In this document: positions 9,308 to 19,178 of the stretch, piece after piece
Layout: each line of letters opens with the position of its first letter
Position numbering within the stretch: the first letter of the stretch is position 1
From: Carettochelys insculpta
Taxonomy: Eukaryota; Chordata; Testudines; Carettochelyidae
Length of the DNA stretch: 64,000 nucleotides
Direction: 5' to 3'
Assembly: GCF_033958435.1 (NCBI RefSeq)
Contig: NC_134137.1
Coordinates: forward strand, 252,634,501 to 252,698,500
Made by a program: the position numbers and the translations under genes
The notes under the pieces: generated by a model
What the model was told of the DNA's origin: nothing
Databases searched by the model: none
What the model saw: the letters and a program-made list of their open reading frames with translations, nothing else

Positions 9308-11211
9308 GCAGCATCTCCCGGGGATGGGGATGGGGAACCTGCAGCAGAGGGGTGGGGGGACAAGGGCCACAGCTCAGGGCCCACACTAACGGCTGTCTCC
9401 ACTCTTCTTCCCCACCTCCTGTGTTCCGCAGCTGCACCATCGGAAGGACCGGAGAACACCGGCGAGGTGTCAGTGGTCCCGGACAGCCCTCCGGGGCCAT
9501 CACTCCAGGCCAGCCCCTCGGCAGACGACCAACCAGCCCCACGGCGGGGAAGACAGCGGACCCAGCACCACCATCCGACAGCGACGGACCCCCAGCTGCT
9601 GGCCCTCCACTGTTGGCAGCTGGAGGTTGCCGAGCAGCGGCTGTGGGTGGAGGAACGCCACCTCCAGCTGCAGGAGCAGGCGCTGGCCTGGTGCCAGGAG
9701 GCATGGGGGGCCTTCATGCAGACCTTCAACCGTATCGTGGACTACCTGGCCCCCCATGCCGCACCAGCTGCCGCTGCACCCGCCCTGCCTGCTCCACCTA
9801 CTGCTCCACCCGCTGGTCCAGCTGCTGCGCCATCCGCCGTCACACCACCACCCGCCACCGAGGGCTCTTCCACCGAGTGGGACCTGGGGCCAGCTGACAC
9901 CCGCTGGCCGTATCTCCCGGTCCGCCCAGCCCCCAGCCAGCCCCGGCCAGGGCTGAGGCTGAGGCGGGGATCCCGGCTGCCCACCCCCAGCACTGGACTT
10001 TAGGGGGTGTGGGGCCCAGGATGTGGCCCCTCCCTCCCCCTTTGTATATATTCCCCCCAGTTTTAAGTTAGTTTGTTGTAAATAGTTTGTATATTTGACC
10101 CCTGTTACCATGCTGATCCTTACCCTCCCATGTAAATAATTTTCCCCTTCCTTGTCTTCCCCTTTCATCTTATCCCTATTTATAATACATATATATAAGT
10201 TAGATTTTGCCTGTAAATAGTTAGTCTTGTTGATAATAATAATAAGAGTTCTACAGATATTTGAGTTGACGAACAACTATCTGCTTTTACTAACAAGAAA
10301 GGTGTGGGGGTGTGTGCTGTTGGGTGCTCTGTGGTGTGGGTGTAGGGGCAGGGAGTGTTGTGGAGGATGGGCGGGGTGCAGTGGGGGGGGGCCTGCCAGC
10401 ATTCACCCCGCGGCCTCATCAAACTGGGCCCGCAGGGCCTCCCAGATCCGGGTCCCTTCAGGGTCCACCTGGTGACTGGGGGTAGTGGGTGGCTGCACAT
10501 CGGCCCTGCCGGCCTCCACAGCCCAGCCCTGAAAGAAGGCCTCCCCCTTCCTTTCCACCAAGTTGTGGAGAGCGCTGCATGCGCCCACAATCTGGGGGAT
10601 GTTGGTGGGGCCCGCATCAAGGCAGGTGAGGAGACACCTCCAGCGCCCTTTGAGGTGGCCAAATGTGCGCTCCACCACCTGGCGCGCATGGTTCAGGCGC
10701 TGGTTGAAGCACTCCTGGCTGACAGACAGATGGCCCGTGTACGGGTGCATGAGCCAGGGCCGGAGGGGGTATGCCGCGTCTGCGATGATGCAGAGGGGCA
10801 TGGTGGTGTCCCCCAGAGGGATCTCCCGCTGGGGGATGTGGGTCCCCACCTCCAGCCGGCGGCACAGGCCCGAGTTCCGGAATACCCGGGTGTCATGGGT
10901 GCTGCCAGGCCAGCCCACATAAACGTCCAGGAAATGGCCCCGGCAGTCCACCAAGGCCTGGAGGACCACTGAGTGGGAGCTCTTCCTGTTTAAGTAATGT
11001 CCTCCACTGTGTTCCGGGGCGTGGATGGGGATGTGAGTCCCATCCAGAGCCCCGAAGCAATTTGGGAAGCCCAGGGTGGCAAAGCCCGCTATGGCGGCAT
11101 CCGGGTCCCCAAGCCTCACGAGCCTGTGGAGGAGCAGGGCGTTGATGGCACAGACGACCTGCAGGGGAAGCACATGGGAGAGCACCAATGAGGGGTGTGC
11201 AGGGTGTGTGT

Positions 11212-11340
11212 GGCCCTCCCCTGCCAGGGCCCCCCTCCCCTCCCCTCCCCCCGCTCCCCTGCCAGGTCCCCCCTCCCCCCCATCCCCTGCCAGGGCTGCC
11301 TCCCCCCTCCCCTGCCAGGGCTGCCTCCCCCTCCCCCTGT
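11212..11340 (+). repeat. Pyrimidine-rich minisatellite in the transposase intron
   Basis: Four to five imperfect units built on CTCCCCTGCCAGGGC lie entirely within the intron 11159-11352. Copy 3 has a purine/pyrimidine-skewed intron at the same place (about 49320-49440). Confidence 0.7.
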
Positions 11341-11512
11341 GGGTCCTCTTACCTCCATGAGGACAGCCCCGACAGTGCCCTTGCCAACGCCAAACTGCTG
11401 GCCCACGGATCGGTAGCTGTCTGGAGTGGCCAGCTTCCAGACAGTGATGCCGACCTGTTTCTCCACAGTGAGGGCACGCCACATGAAGGTGTCCTGGTGC
11501 CTGAGTGTGGGG

Positions 11513-12222
11513 GGCTGCGTCTACACGTGCACGCTACTTCGAAGTAGCGGCAGTAACTTCGAAATAGCGCCCGTCACGTCTACACGTGTTGGGCGCTATT
11601 TCGAAGTTGAAATCGACGTTAGGCGGCGAGACGTCGAAGTCGCTAACCCCATGAGCGGATGGGAATAGCGCCCTACTTCGACGTTCAACATCGAAGTAGG
11701 GACGTGTAGACGATCCGCGTCCCGCAACATCGAAATAGCGGGGTCCTCCATGGCGGCCATCAGCTGGGGGGTTGAGAGATACTCTCTCTCCAGCCCTTGC
11801 GGGGCTCTGTGGTCACCGTGGGCAGCAGCCCTTAGCCCAGGGCTTCTGGCTGCTGCTGCTGCAGCTGGGGGTCCGTGCTGCATATACAGGGTCTGCAACT
11901 AGTTGTTGGCTCTGTGTATCTTGCACTGTTTAATGAAAGTGTGTCTGGGAGGGGCCCTTTAAGGGAGCGACTTGCTGTTGAGTCCGCCCCATGACCCTGT
12001 CTGCAGCTGTGCCTGGCTCCCTTATTTCGATGTGTGCTACTTTGGTGTGTAGACGTTCCCTCGCTGTGCCTATTTCGATGTTGGGCTGAGCAACGTCGAA
12101 GTTGAACATCGACGTTGCCAGCCCTGGAGGACGTGTAGACGTTATTCATCGAAATAGCCTATTTCGATGTCGCAACATCGAAATAAGCTATTTCGAAGTT
12201 GGGTGCACGTGTAGACGTAGCC
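11513..12222 (+). mobile_element. Harbinger deletion-derivative MITE in transposase exon 1
   Basis: It begins GGCTGCGTCTACACGTGC and ends GTGTAGACGTAGCC, and is flanked by GGG (11510-11512, 12223-12225). Its left roughly 290 bp and its right part follow the two ends of the autonomous element 7548-13641, including the 18-bp hairpin. The middle, with both genes, is missing. It is 710 bp and non-coding; apparent open frames are shadows. Confidence 0.9.
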
Positions 12223-12566
12223 GGGGTGAGCCACTGGCATAGCTCCAGAAATGTCTGCTGGCTCATGCGAAAGTTCTGGAGCCAGCGGTCATCGTCCCAC
12301 TCTCCGAGCACCAGCCGCTCCCACCAGTCGGTCCTCATGGGGTAGCTCCACAGCCGGCGGCGGCGTGTGCTGCGGGAGGGGAGGGCGGGGTGCTGCAGGG
12401 TTGGGGGTTGCATCCTCCTCCCCTGCGGGCAGCTCCTCCTCTGTGGCAAGGAGGTGCTCAGCTGCCTCCTGCATGGCATGGAGCAGGGCGAGCACTGCTC
12501 CTGAAGGGGCGGCTGGGTGGACCTCTGGCTGCTGGGTGGACCTCTGGCGGCTGGGTGGACCTCTGG

Positions 12567-12590
12567 CTGTTGCTGCTGCTGCTGCTGCTG
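12567..12590 (-). repeat. CAG/CTG repeat encoding N-terminal polyglutamine
   Basis: The repeat follows the transposase start codon at 12599 and codes for about eight glutamines on the minus strand. Copies 2 and 3 lack it, so it may be an expansion in this copy. Confidence 0.7.
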
Positions 12591-12599
12591 GGGGTCCAT

Positions 12600-12778
12600 G
12601 ACTGCGTCGCTCGAGGTGTGCGTGCCTATGGCTCTGCAGACCGCATGCTGTGCAGGCTGCGTGTGTCTGGGAGGGGCCCTTTAAGGGAGCGGCTAGCTGT
12701 TGCCCCGGAAGCACTAGTCAGCCCTATGACCCTGTCTGCAGCTGTTCCTGGCACCCTTATTTCAATGTGTGCTACTCT
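12600..12778 (-). promoter_or_regulatory. Right subterminal region and putative transposase promoter of Harbinger copy 1
   Basis: This region lies upstream of the transposase start, between ATG 12599 and the MITE at 12779; it continues at 13463-13641. It contains GGGAGGGGCCCTTTAAGGGAGCGGC, whose central TTTAAG could serve as a TATA-like element. The same block is kept in both MITEs and in copy 2 (about 45730-45755). The promoter role is inference. Confidence 0.4.
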
Positions 12779-13459
12779 GGCCACGTCTACACATGCACAC
12801 TACTTTGAAGTAGCGGCGCCAACTTCGAAATAGCGCCCGTCACGGCTACCCGTGTTGGGTGCTATTTCGAAGTTGAAATCAACGTTAGGCGGCAAGACGT
12901 CAAAGTCGCTAACCCCATGTGGGGATGGGAATAGCACCCTACTTTGAAGTTGAACGTCGAAGTAGGGCACGTGTAGACAATCTGCGTCCTGCAACATCGA
13001 AATAGCGGGGTCCGCCATGGCGGCCATCAGCTGAGGGGTTGAGAGACTCTCTCTCTCCAGCCCCTGTGGGGCTCTATGGTCACCATGTGCAGCAGCCCTT
13101 AGCCCAGATCCATGCTACATGCACAGGGTCTGCAACCAGTTGTCGGCTCTGTGGATCTTGTGTTGTTTAGTGCAACTGCGTCTGGGAGGGGCCCTTTAAG
13201 GGAGCGGCTTGCTGTTGAGTCTGCCCTGTGACCCTGCCTGCAGCTGTTCCTGGCACCCTTATTTCGATGTGTGCTACTTTGGCATGTCGACGTTCCCTCG
13301 CAGTGCCTATTTCGATGTGGTGCTGCCCAGCGTCGAAGTTGAACGTCGACGTTGCCAGCCCTGGAGGAAGTGTAGACGTTATACATCGAAATAGACTATT
13401 TCGATGTCGCTACATCGAAATAAGCTGTTTCGATGTAGCATGCACGTGTAGACGTAGCC
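12779..13459 (+). mobile_element. Second Harbinger deletion-derivative MITE, in the right end of copy 1
   Basis: It begins GGCCACGTCTACACATGC and ends GTGTAGACGTAGCC, flanked by TCT (12776-12778, 13460-13462). Removing it restores GTGTGCTACTCTGGCGTGTAG, which matches the undisturbed right end seen in the first MITE near 12030-12050. It is 681 bp, of the same family as 11513-12222. Confidence 0.9.
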
Positions 13460-13644
13460 TCTGGCGTGTAGACGTTCCCTTGCAGCGCCTATTACGATGT
13501 GGTGCTGTGCAACGTCGACGTTGAACGTCGACGTTGCCAGCCCTGGAGGACGTGTAGACGTTATTCATTGAAATAGCCTATTTCGATGTCGCTACATCGA
13601 AATAAGCTATTTCGATGTAGCGTGCACATGTAGACATAGCCATT

Positions 13645-14790
13645 ATTACTCCACAGATGAGTAAAGTGCAGCTATGGCAAGTAAGGAAAAAAATAAAGGT
13701 CTTGAGACTTAGTTTAGCATGCTATCAACTAAGCCACTCTCTCTTTAAGAAGAAGTGTTCACCAGAGTTTGGAAAAAGTGTAATGGTTCTGTGCTTTTTG
13801 TGTGGGGTGGGCTTTTTTGTTCGTTTTGTTTTTAACATTGCAAAACAAAGAGGCGGGCAGAGTTAAAATATAACTTACAGGACTCTGCTAATTGAAGTAC
13901 CATGCACATGATTGAAGTTTAGTTGGTTAAAGTCAAATCTTAAAAGTCAATATTTTCCAACTGCAGTAGCTGAATAGCCTTTTGGCATTGATGAGCTCAA
14001 GGAAAAGAGCTGGTTGCCTGATATTTTAAAGAGAATTGTATCTAGCAGTTCTGGTTAGCAAAAATGTTTTGGCTTCACATGGAACTAGTGGTGACTGAAG
14101 ACATTTTTTCCAGTGTGTGGGGGAAACAGCTTTTGAGAAATTTCTCACAAAAATAGTGTCCTTTTAAAATGCAAAATACAAAGTAATAATTAGTTGTACC
14201 CTGAGACACAGGACAACTTAGTAAGAATAGTAAATCCCAACACATTGATGCATGGTCATCAGATCTCTGACAAGTCGAAACAGGATCATAGAGAGAACAG
14301 GCAGACTGACCTTGTGTTAATTATTATGCTACTTAGGCATTTCATGTCTCTGATGATCCAATTTTAGTTTAGTTGAGGATTGGAGGAGATAAGAAAGGGC
14401 TGGCTGGACCCCAAAGGGCAGTCTCGGGCTAGCTTGCATTTTGCTAGCCTTAATATCATTTACTCATCCCGCAGTACACCTATTATGAACACAGTGTCAG
14501 TATTTCCTAATAGTTACAGAAGGAAGGACTAAAAGTCGGGTTACACAGATTGCATTCCTTTCTCTATCACTAACTTGCTGTGTTATTGTTATTCAGCCCA
14601 ACAAATTTCTCTCTGCTTTCGATTCCTTCTTCTTGATTCTCCACCTCTTACACTGATGTAGTCACCAGATCATCAGTGGAGTTACACCTGATATACCGTG
14701 AATCCACTGCCACACGGTTTCATAATAGAAAATAGTGATATATGAAAAATTTTATGACCCGTAATAAAACTTGTTGCCATATATACTTAG
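13645..14790. other. No recognisable feature
   Basis: AT-rich sequence after the Harbinger target duplication. I see no gene or clear repeat. Confidence 0.5.
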
Positions 14791-14791
14791 A

Positions 14792-15345
14792 TCGGGGTGT
14801 CCAACATGTGGCCTGCAGGCCACAATCCAGCCTGCAGAACCCTTTTATCCAGCCTGTGGAGCCAGCATTTTTAAAAAGCAGCTGGGGGGCTCCAAGCCGC
14901 ATGTGGCTCTTTCAGAGCCATTCACAGCTCCTACCTCTGCCACCTGACTCCTTCTCCAGCTCCTGTAAAGCACAGCAGGGACAGAGAGAAGTGGCAGAGG
15001 ATAGGGGCCCTGGAGCTGCAAGCAGTTCTCACAGAAATAAAATGCTCAGAGCTGTGGGAATGCTGTGCCGCTCTACGCATGTGTCCCTCCCCTACACTTG
15101 GAGGGAGAAGCACGTGGCAGTGACAATGGTGACAGCAGCAGTGGCGGCTCTGGTGAGTTGTTGGCATTGGATTAAAGTTGGGGAGGCTGGCTCGGGGGGG
15201 GTTGGGTTATAGCAGGGAGACTGGGGGTGCCTGGCTCTGGGGTGGGGGGGCTGGGGATTTCGAGTGTCTGAAAATTGTGGGTACTAGGGGTACTTACAAT
15301 TTTTTTTTATAAAAGGGGTGCTTTATGAAAAAGGTTGACACAAGC
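14792..15345. mobile_element. hAT-like non-autonomous repeat
   Basis: It starts near CGGGGTGTCCAACATGTGGCC, close to the CAGGGGTGTCCAA ends common in hAT elements, and ends near GAAAAAGGTTGACA. It shares blocks such as GGGAGAAGC and GGCTCTGGTGAGT with the hAT element at 31884-32226. The open frame at 14742-15212 crosses it and is not a gene. The ends and target duplication could not be confirmed. Confidence 0.5.
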
Positions 15346-17693
15346 TGGAGTAGAACTCAATTTAATTGGTTTAATGGCCAGCTGGAGGGATTCAGCTGAT
15401 AAACCAATTCATTTGAGTCCTATTCTTTCAGTGCAGCAGGGTGCTCGGAGGTGCCCCTGCTGTGATGTTTGTGGGGGTATTAGGAGGGCTGGGGAGGCAG
15501 TGCAGCCAAGTTGAATAGGAGATGACCCAACAAAGGAGCAGTGAAGTTAATCCTGGGTTTGGTGGGGTAGTTTGAGGCTGTGAGGGGTGTTAAGTCTCAG
15601 GGAGGGCAGGAAGAAGTTTGAGGCTGTGAGGGGTTTAAACATGAGGATGTTTTGGGGGTGTGATTTGGGGCTATTTTGTATTCGGCCTCCAGAACATGTA
15701 AGAAATCCCCATGTGACACCAAATGAATAAAAGCTGGATGCCCCGGCTTAGATAATAAAGACATAATCGCTTTGCAGGAAAGGTTCAGGAAGGAATTACC
15801 CATATATAAATTAACATAATTAGCCTTGTGGAATATGGAGAGTGGGATCACCTTACATTGAGGTATCAGTTTTTTACTTGGTGAACCTCTGGTCTGCAAG
15901 TTGCAATAGTATCACAGTTGCATATTTCCAAGAATACTGGTTTCAAAGAGGCAGGATATGAGAGAAATGAAGAGGTACTAGTAAACCTGGTCTGTTCAGA
16001 CTTTTCAGAGGATACAAACAACTTTGGCAAAAGCGGTGGGGAATGTGCCAGCCTGATGGATATGATGCCTGGGGTTCCTTTTTACATTTTAATCATCTGT
16101 GGCAGTTCTTAGAAGTGTGTCTTGCAGCTTGTTACACATGGAGGGAGGAGTAAAATTACTAAAGTTACCAAAAATGTTGAAACAGAGGAGTCTATAAAGT
16201 TAGGGTTAATGTGCCTAGCCAAGGGAGAAAAGATAAACCATCACCTGAGATTTGAAGTGTGTTGGAGGGCGGGTGAGAGTAGCTGCACAGTGGCTTTTAT
16301 GGGTAAGAAGAGCTGCAGGAAAGAAGGCTTTTGCTCTCTTCTGTGAAAGTGTAAAGGGGAATTTAGTGTTAAACAAGGAGGGATCATGCTGTGAAGTGCT
16401 TTGCTGAAGTTAAATATCAGGCCAGTGTGCCCGAAAGGCTCACTTGAGGCAGGGCAGTGATCATGAACAGCTAAGCCAAGGATGGCTTCCAGTCCTTCCA
16501 AACGGAGTTCTGACTGGAATTTTTCTATTGTTTTCTCTTGATGGCCATTGGCAGCAATTCTAGCTGCCTCAAACCCTGACATAATAGTATCACATCTTCT
16601 CTCCGTGCTTCAGTCAACTTCTCCCTTACTAGTGGGATTCAGGAGCAGATATTTTATTGATGTGACAGTGTTCCTATACATGTTTAGATCTCCTTTTCTT
16701 AGAAGGATGTCCCCAAGAGCCACAATGTTCTGTAATTGTTCAGCACACCTGTTTCCAAATACCTCAGTGTGAAACTATTTGGTTTTTTTTTCCTTTGAGA
16801 AGACTACAGAGCAAGTTCTGTTAAGCCTTTGACACCCAGCCAAGAAATACACCAGTTATTTAAACTTGAGCATTCATTAAAGGCACTATTCACAATGGAG
16901 AAAACGCAAGAAAAAGAGAATAAGAGTATTTCACACTTTTCCTGTAGAATTCTAAATGGAATTGTGTGCATTAAAACACCACCCAGTCCAGCATGGCCTC
17001 TCATAGTCATGGGGTGCAAGAAGGGGATAACTGAGGAAACATTTGTTAGAAAAATCATTGTGGGCATAGAAGACTGCTAGTATTTTGCAATATGAAATGA
17101 ATGCATCAAGTGCAAGGCTGAGCTTATGGTGGTTCAGCCAGTGCCTGCATTTGCCAGGAGCATAAGAAAACCACAAAGCTCTGCACCACGACTGCTCCCA
17201 GGGCACCGTGCCTGCATCAGGGTCAGCATCTACACGCACTCTGGGGGTTTTCACATAAAGAAGCTTGTCATGCAGCTTTTTTGAGAATGCGGAGTGTGTT
17301 TTCCCTCTCCTGGCCCAGCTCCTGTGGCTGGTGCCAAGCGGATCAGGTCTTATTCTCATCCCTTTTCTTTGGTAGATCTTAGTTCCACTATCCGTGTTAG
17401 ACACCCAGTTCCACTTTCCATGTTAATTCTGTGCTTGAATCTTTGTGCCCGCCCCCCGTTTCTGCACCCAAACAGAACTAGGCATAATCTAGTCCAAGAG
17501 TGAAATCTGTGTTCCCTCTGTATTACTGTTCTGCTGTCCCTTACTTAGGGTAAACCTGCTGTGGTGGATGAGGGAAGGGTCACCTAAGTAAAGACTCCAG
17601 AATTTGTTCTAAAAGTGAAAAGATAGGAGGATCGTGGCCACAGTGTGCAAGCTCTCTGGGCTGAGAGGGTTAGTGTGTCTTTCATTATGATTG
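15346..17693. other. No recognisable feature
   Basis: Unique-looking AT-rich sequence. Small open frames at 15597-15899, 16241-16582, 16804-17067 and 16952-17404 have no homology I can name and no splice support. A GGGGTGTTAAG/GTTTGAGGCTGTGAGG local repetition is seen near 15570-15640. Confidence 0.5.
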
Positions 17694-18092
17694 TACAGAT
17701 TGCGCCTTTCTGGCCTGGGACTCTCTAGTCTGTGGCCCTGCTTGATCACAGCTGTTGCTTGACTAGAGAGCCCCAGACAAAGAGGCTGCCAGTGGCTGGG
17801 AGCTCAGCCAGTCTGGTGGCAGGCAGCCTCGCCAACTGGGAGCGTGAAGCTGCTGCCATCCTAGGGCAGGGAGCCGTACCAGCCAGGAGTGTGGAGCTGC
17901 CTCTGGCATGGGGCACGGAGTCCTGGGTGCTGACACTGCTGGCCCCCAGGATTCAAGCCACTGGGGGCAGAATACTCCACTGGCTACAGCTGGGTGGCCG
18001 GGGGGTGGCCTGATCTCTCCTGGCTTGGCAAACTCCTTCCTTCAGGATTGCTCAGATCTTGAGGGTGCTGGACCAAGGAGGTCCAATCTGTA
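17694..18092. mobile_element. MITE with ACAGATTG..CAATCTGTA ends
   Basis: Left TACAGATTGCGCCTTTCTGGCC and right GGACCAAGGAGGTCCAATCTGTA form an inverted repeat. It is the same family as 7210-7503 and 50476-50812, but the interior is different and more GC-rich. Open frames at 17732-18013 and 17908-18120 are not credible genes. Confidence 0.55.
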
Positions 18093-18832
18093 TCATGCCA
18101 AGCACATGGTGCTATTGTGACCTCTCACCACTATTGTATAAAAATAGTAATAATACTTATCCTTATTTTAGGGTAAAATACTTTAAAATTCAGTGTATTG
18201 AGCACAGTGACTAAATTCCAACCCGTGTCATTACTTGCTATTTAAAGTGTCCTGGCACTTTCAGTGGAGTATTGTATTCTTCTATACGTCCTGTTTTCAA
18301 TTCTTGCTTAGTGTTCCTATGTACTGTTAAACAGGTGCCACATTTCAGCCCAAAGGTGGCTGTATTTCAGTGGTAGGTGAAATTACAGATTGTATGAAAG
18401 AAATGATTTAAACATAAGATGGTTATTATAAGTATAGTCATAAAGTTTTCCAGACTTTTTAATATTCAGTCATACTGTTCCATGGTATCACCTCCGGATA
18501 TAATGAAAGAAGCAAAACTACAGTTAAGTGTTGACAATTACAACCTCCCCGTTCTCAGATATGCTGGTTGCCCAAGGGATTAAGTACCTGTCCCTATCTA
18601 TTCTTTAGGCATTGAAAGGAATGCAAGTTATCTGGCTACCAACATTGCTTCATTGCAGGAATTATTAATGCAGCAGAAGCAAACCAAGGTGTATTCTATA
18701 TGTGCTTCTTGAGCATATGTATTTCTTCTGTCTGGTATAGTAACTGTGTGTATATAATGCATATTTCTATGTGCACAGAAGCTCATCTCCTCTTGCATAG
18801 GGTTGGTGTCTCATGAGCCAACCTAAATTCAT
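18093..18832. other. No recognisable feature
   Basis: AT-rich sequence without a recognisable gene or repeat. Confidence 0.5.
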
Positions 18833-18919
18833 TTCACAGAATCACAGAATCATAGGGCTGGAAGGGACCTCAGGAGGTCATCTAGTCCAGCCCCCTGCTT
18901 CAAGCAGGATCAACCCCCA

Positions 18920-19114
18920 CTAAATCATCCCAGCCAGGACCTTGTCCAGCTGGGACTTAAAAACCTCAAGGGATGGAGAATCCACCACCTCTCTAGGCAA
19001 CGCATTCCAATGCTTCACCACCTGCCTGGTGGAGAAGTTTTTCCTAATATCTAACCTACACCTCTCCCTCTTCAACTTCAGACCATTACTCTTTGTTCTG
19101 CCACCTGACACCAC
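18920..19114 (-). pseudogene. CR1 ORF2 C-terminal segment after a frameshift
   Basis: It encodes KSNGLKLKRERCRLDIRK and HWNALPREVVDSPSLEVF, the conserved C-terminal end of CR1 ORF2 seen also at 2950-3138 and 41123-41250. It is in a different frame from 19179-20921. Confidence 0.85.
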
Positions 19115-19178
19115 TGAGAACAGTTTCTCATCCTCCTTTTTAGAGCTCCCCTTCAGGAAGTTGAAGGCTGCTATTAAA

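Larger units (their letters stand above)
7985..10003 (+). pseudogene. Harbinger Myb/SANT (trihelix)-like DNA-binding protein gene, two exons, decayed
   Basis: Such proteins are known to partner Harbinger transposases in DNA binding and nuclear import. Exon 1 (about 7985-8629) encodes a trihelix-type domain: WTEAELWDLLGLW, then LAEGLAARGHPARTPDHVRSK, VKELWQGYARAW and FYRELRDIL (about 8092-8370). An acidic Glu/Ser-rich stretch follows. The donor is CAG/GTATGT at 8629/8630 and the acceptor CCGCAG at 9431. Exon 2 (9432-10003) has a Leu/Gln/Glu-rich, probably helical segment at about 9588-9700 and a Pro/Ala-rich tail, ending at TAG 10001-10003. The intron holds a CAG repeat and a solo LTR. Defects: ACG at 7985-7987 where copy 2 has ATG, a frameshift in the C-run near 8022-8090, and an in-frame TAG at 8419-8421. 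The frame is otherwise open. Confidence 0.8.
10403..12599 (-). pseudogene. PIF/Harbinger DDE transposase, two exons, exon 1 split by a MITE
   Basis: The nuclease that would cut and paste the element. The start is ATG at 12599 (MDPQQ.. polyglutamine N-terminus). Exon 1 carries the conserved N-terminal segment WWERLVLGEWDDDRWL and a helix-turn-helix-like GVGKGTVG. The 710-bp MITE 11513-12222 splits it. The donor is GAG/GTAAGA at 11353/11352, the intron 11159-11352, the acceptor CTGCAG. Exon 2 (11158-10403) encodes the DDE_Tnp_4-type domain with all three acidic residues: LDGTHIPIH, then IADAAYPL, then VVERTFGHLKGRW. Removing the MITE plus one GGG duplicate leaves exon 1 as exactly 178 codons in phase with 252 codons of exon 2 including the stop, a product of about 429 aa without internal stops. 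As it stands the gene is interrupted. Confidence 0.9.
7548..13641. mobile_element. Autonomous PIF/Harbinger transposon, copy 1, with nested insertions
   Basis: The left end (A)GCCGCGTCTACACGTGCAC and the right end GTGCACATGTAGACATAGCC are inverted repeats, flanked by ATT on both sides (7545-7547, 13642-13644). It holds two convergent genes: a Myb/trihelix-like gene on + (7985-10003) and a DDE transposase on - (10403-12599). Later insertions are a solo LTR (8886-9307) and two MITEs of its own family (11513-12222, 12779-13459). Without these the element is about 4.27 kb. The interior is strongly GC- and CpG-rich against an AT-rich background. The intergenic stretch 10004-10402 between the 3' ends is A/T-rich and may hold both polyadenylation regions. 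Confidence 0.9.

Noticed and set aside
7796..10276. Many overlapping long open frames on both strands in the GC-rich block as separate genes
   Set aside because: They are shadows of the Myb-like gene, the LTR and low-stop GC-rich sequence; only the trihelix frame and exon 2 have homology and splice sites.
7548..13641. GC- and CpG-rich block as a host CpG island promoter
   Set aside because: The boundaries coincide with transposon ends and an ATT target duplication; the richness is a property of the Harbinger element and recurs in copy 2.
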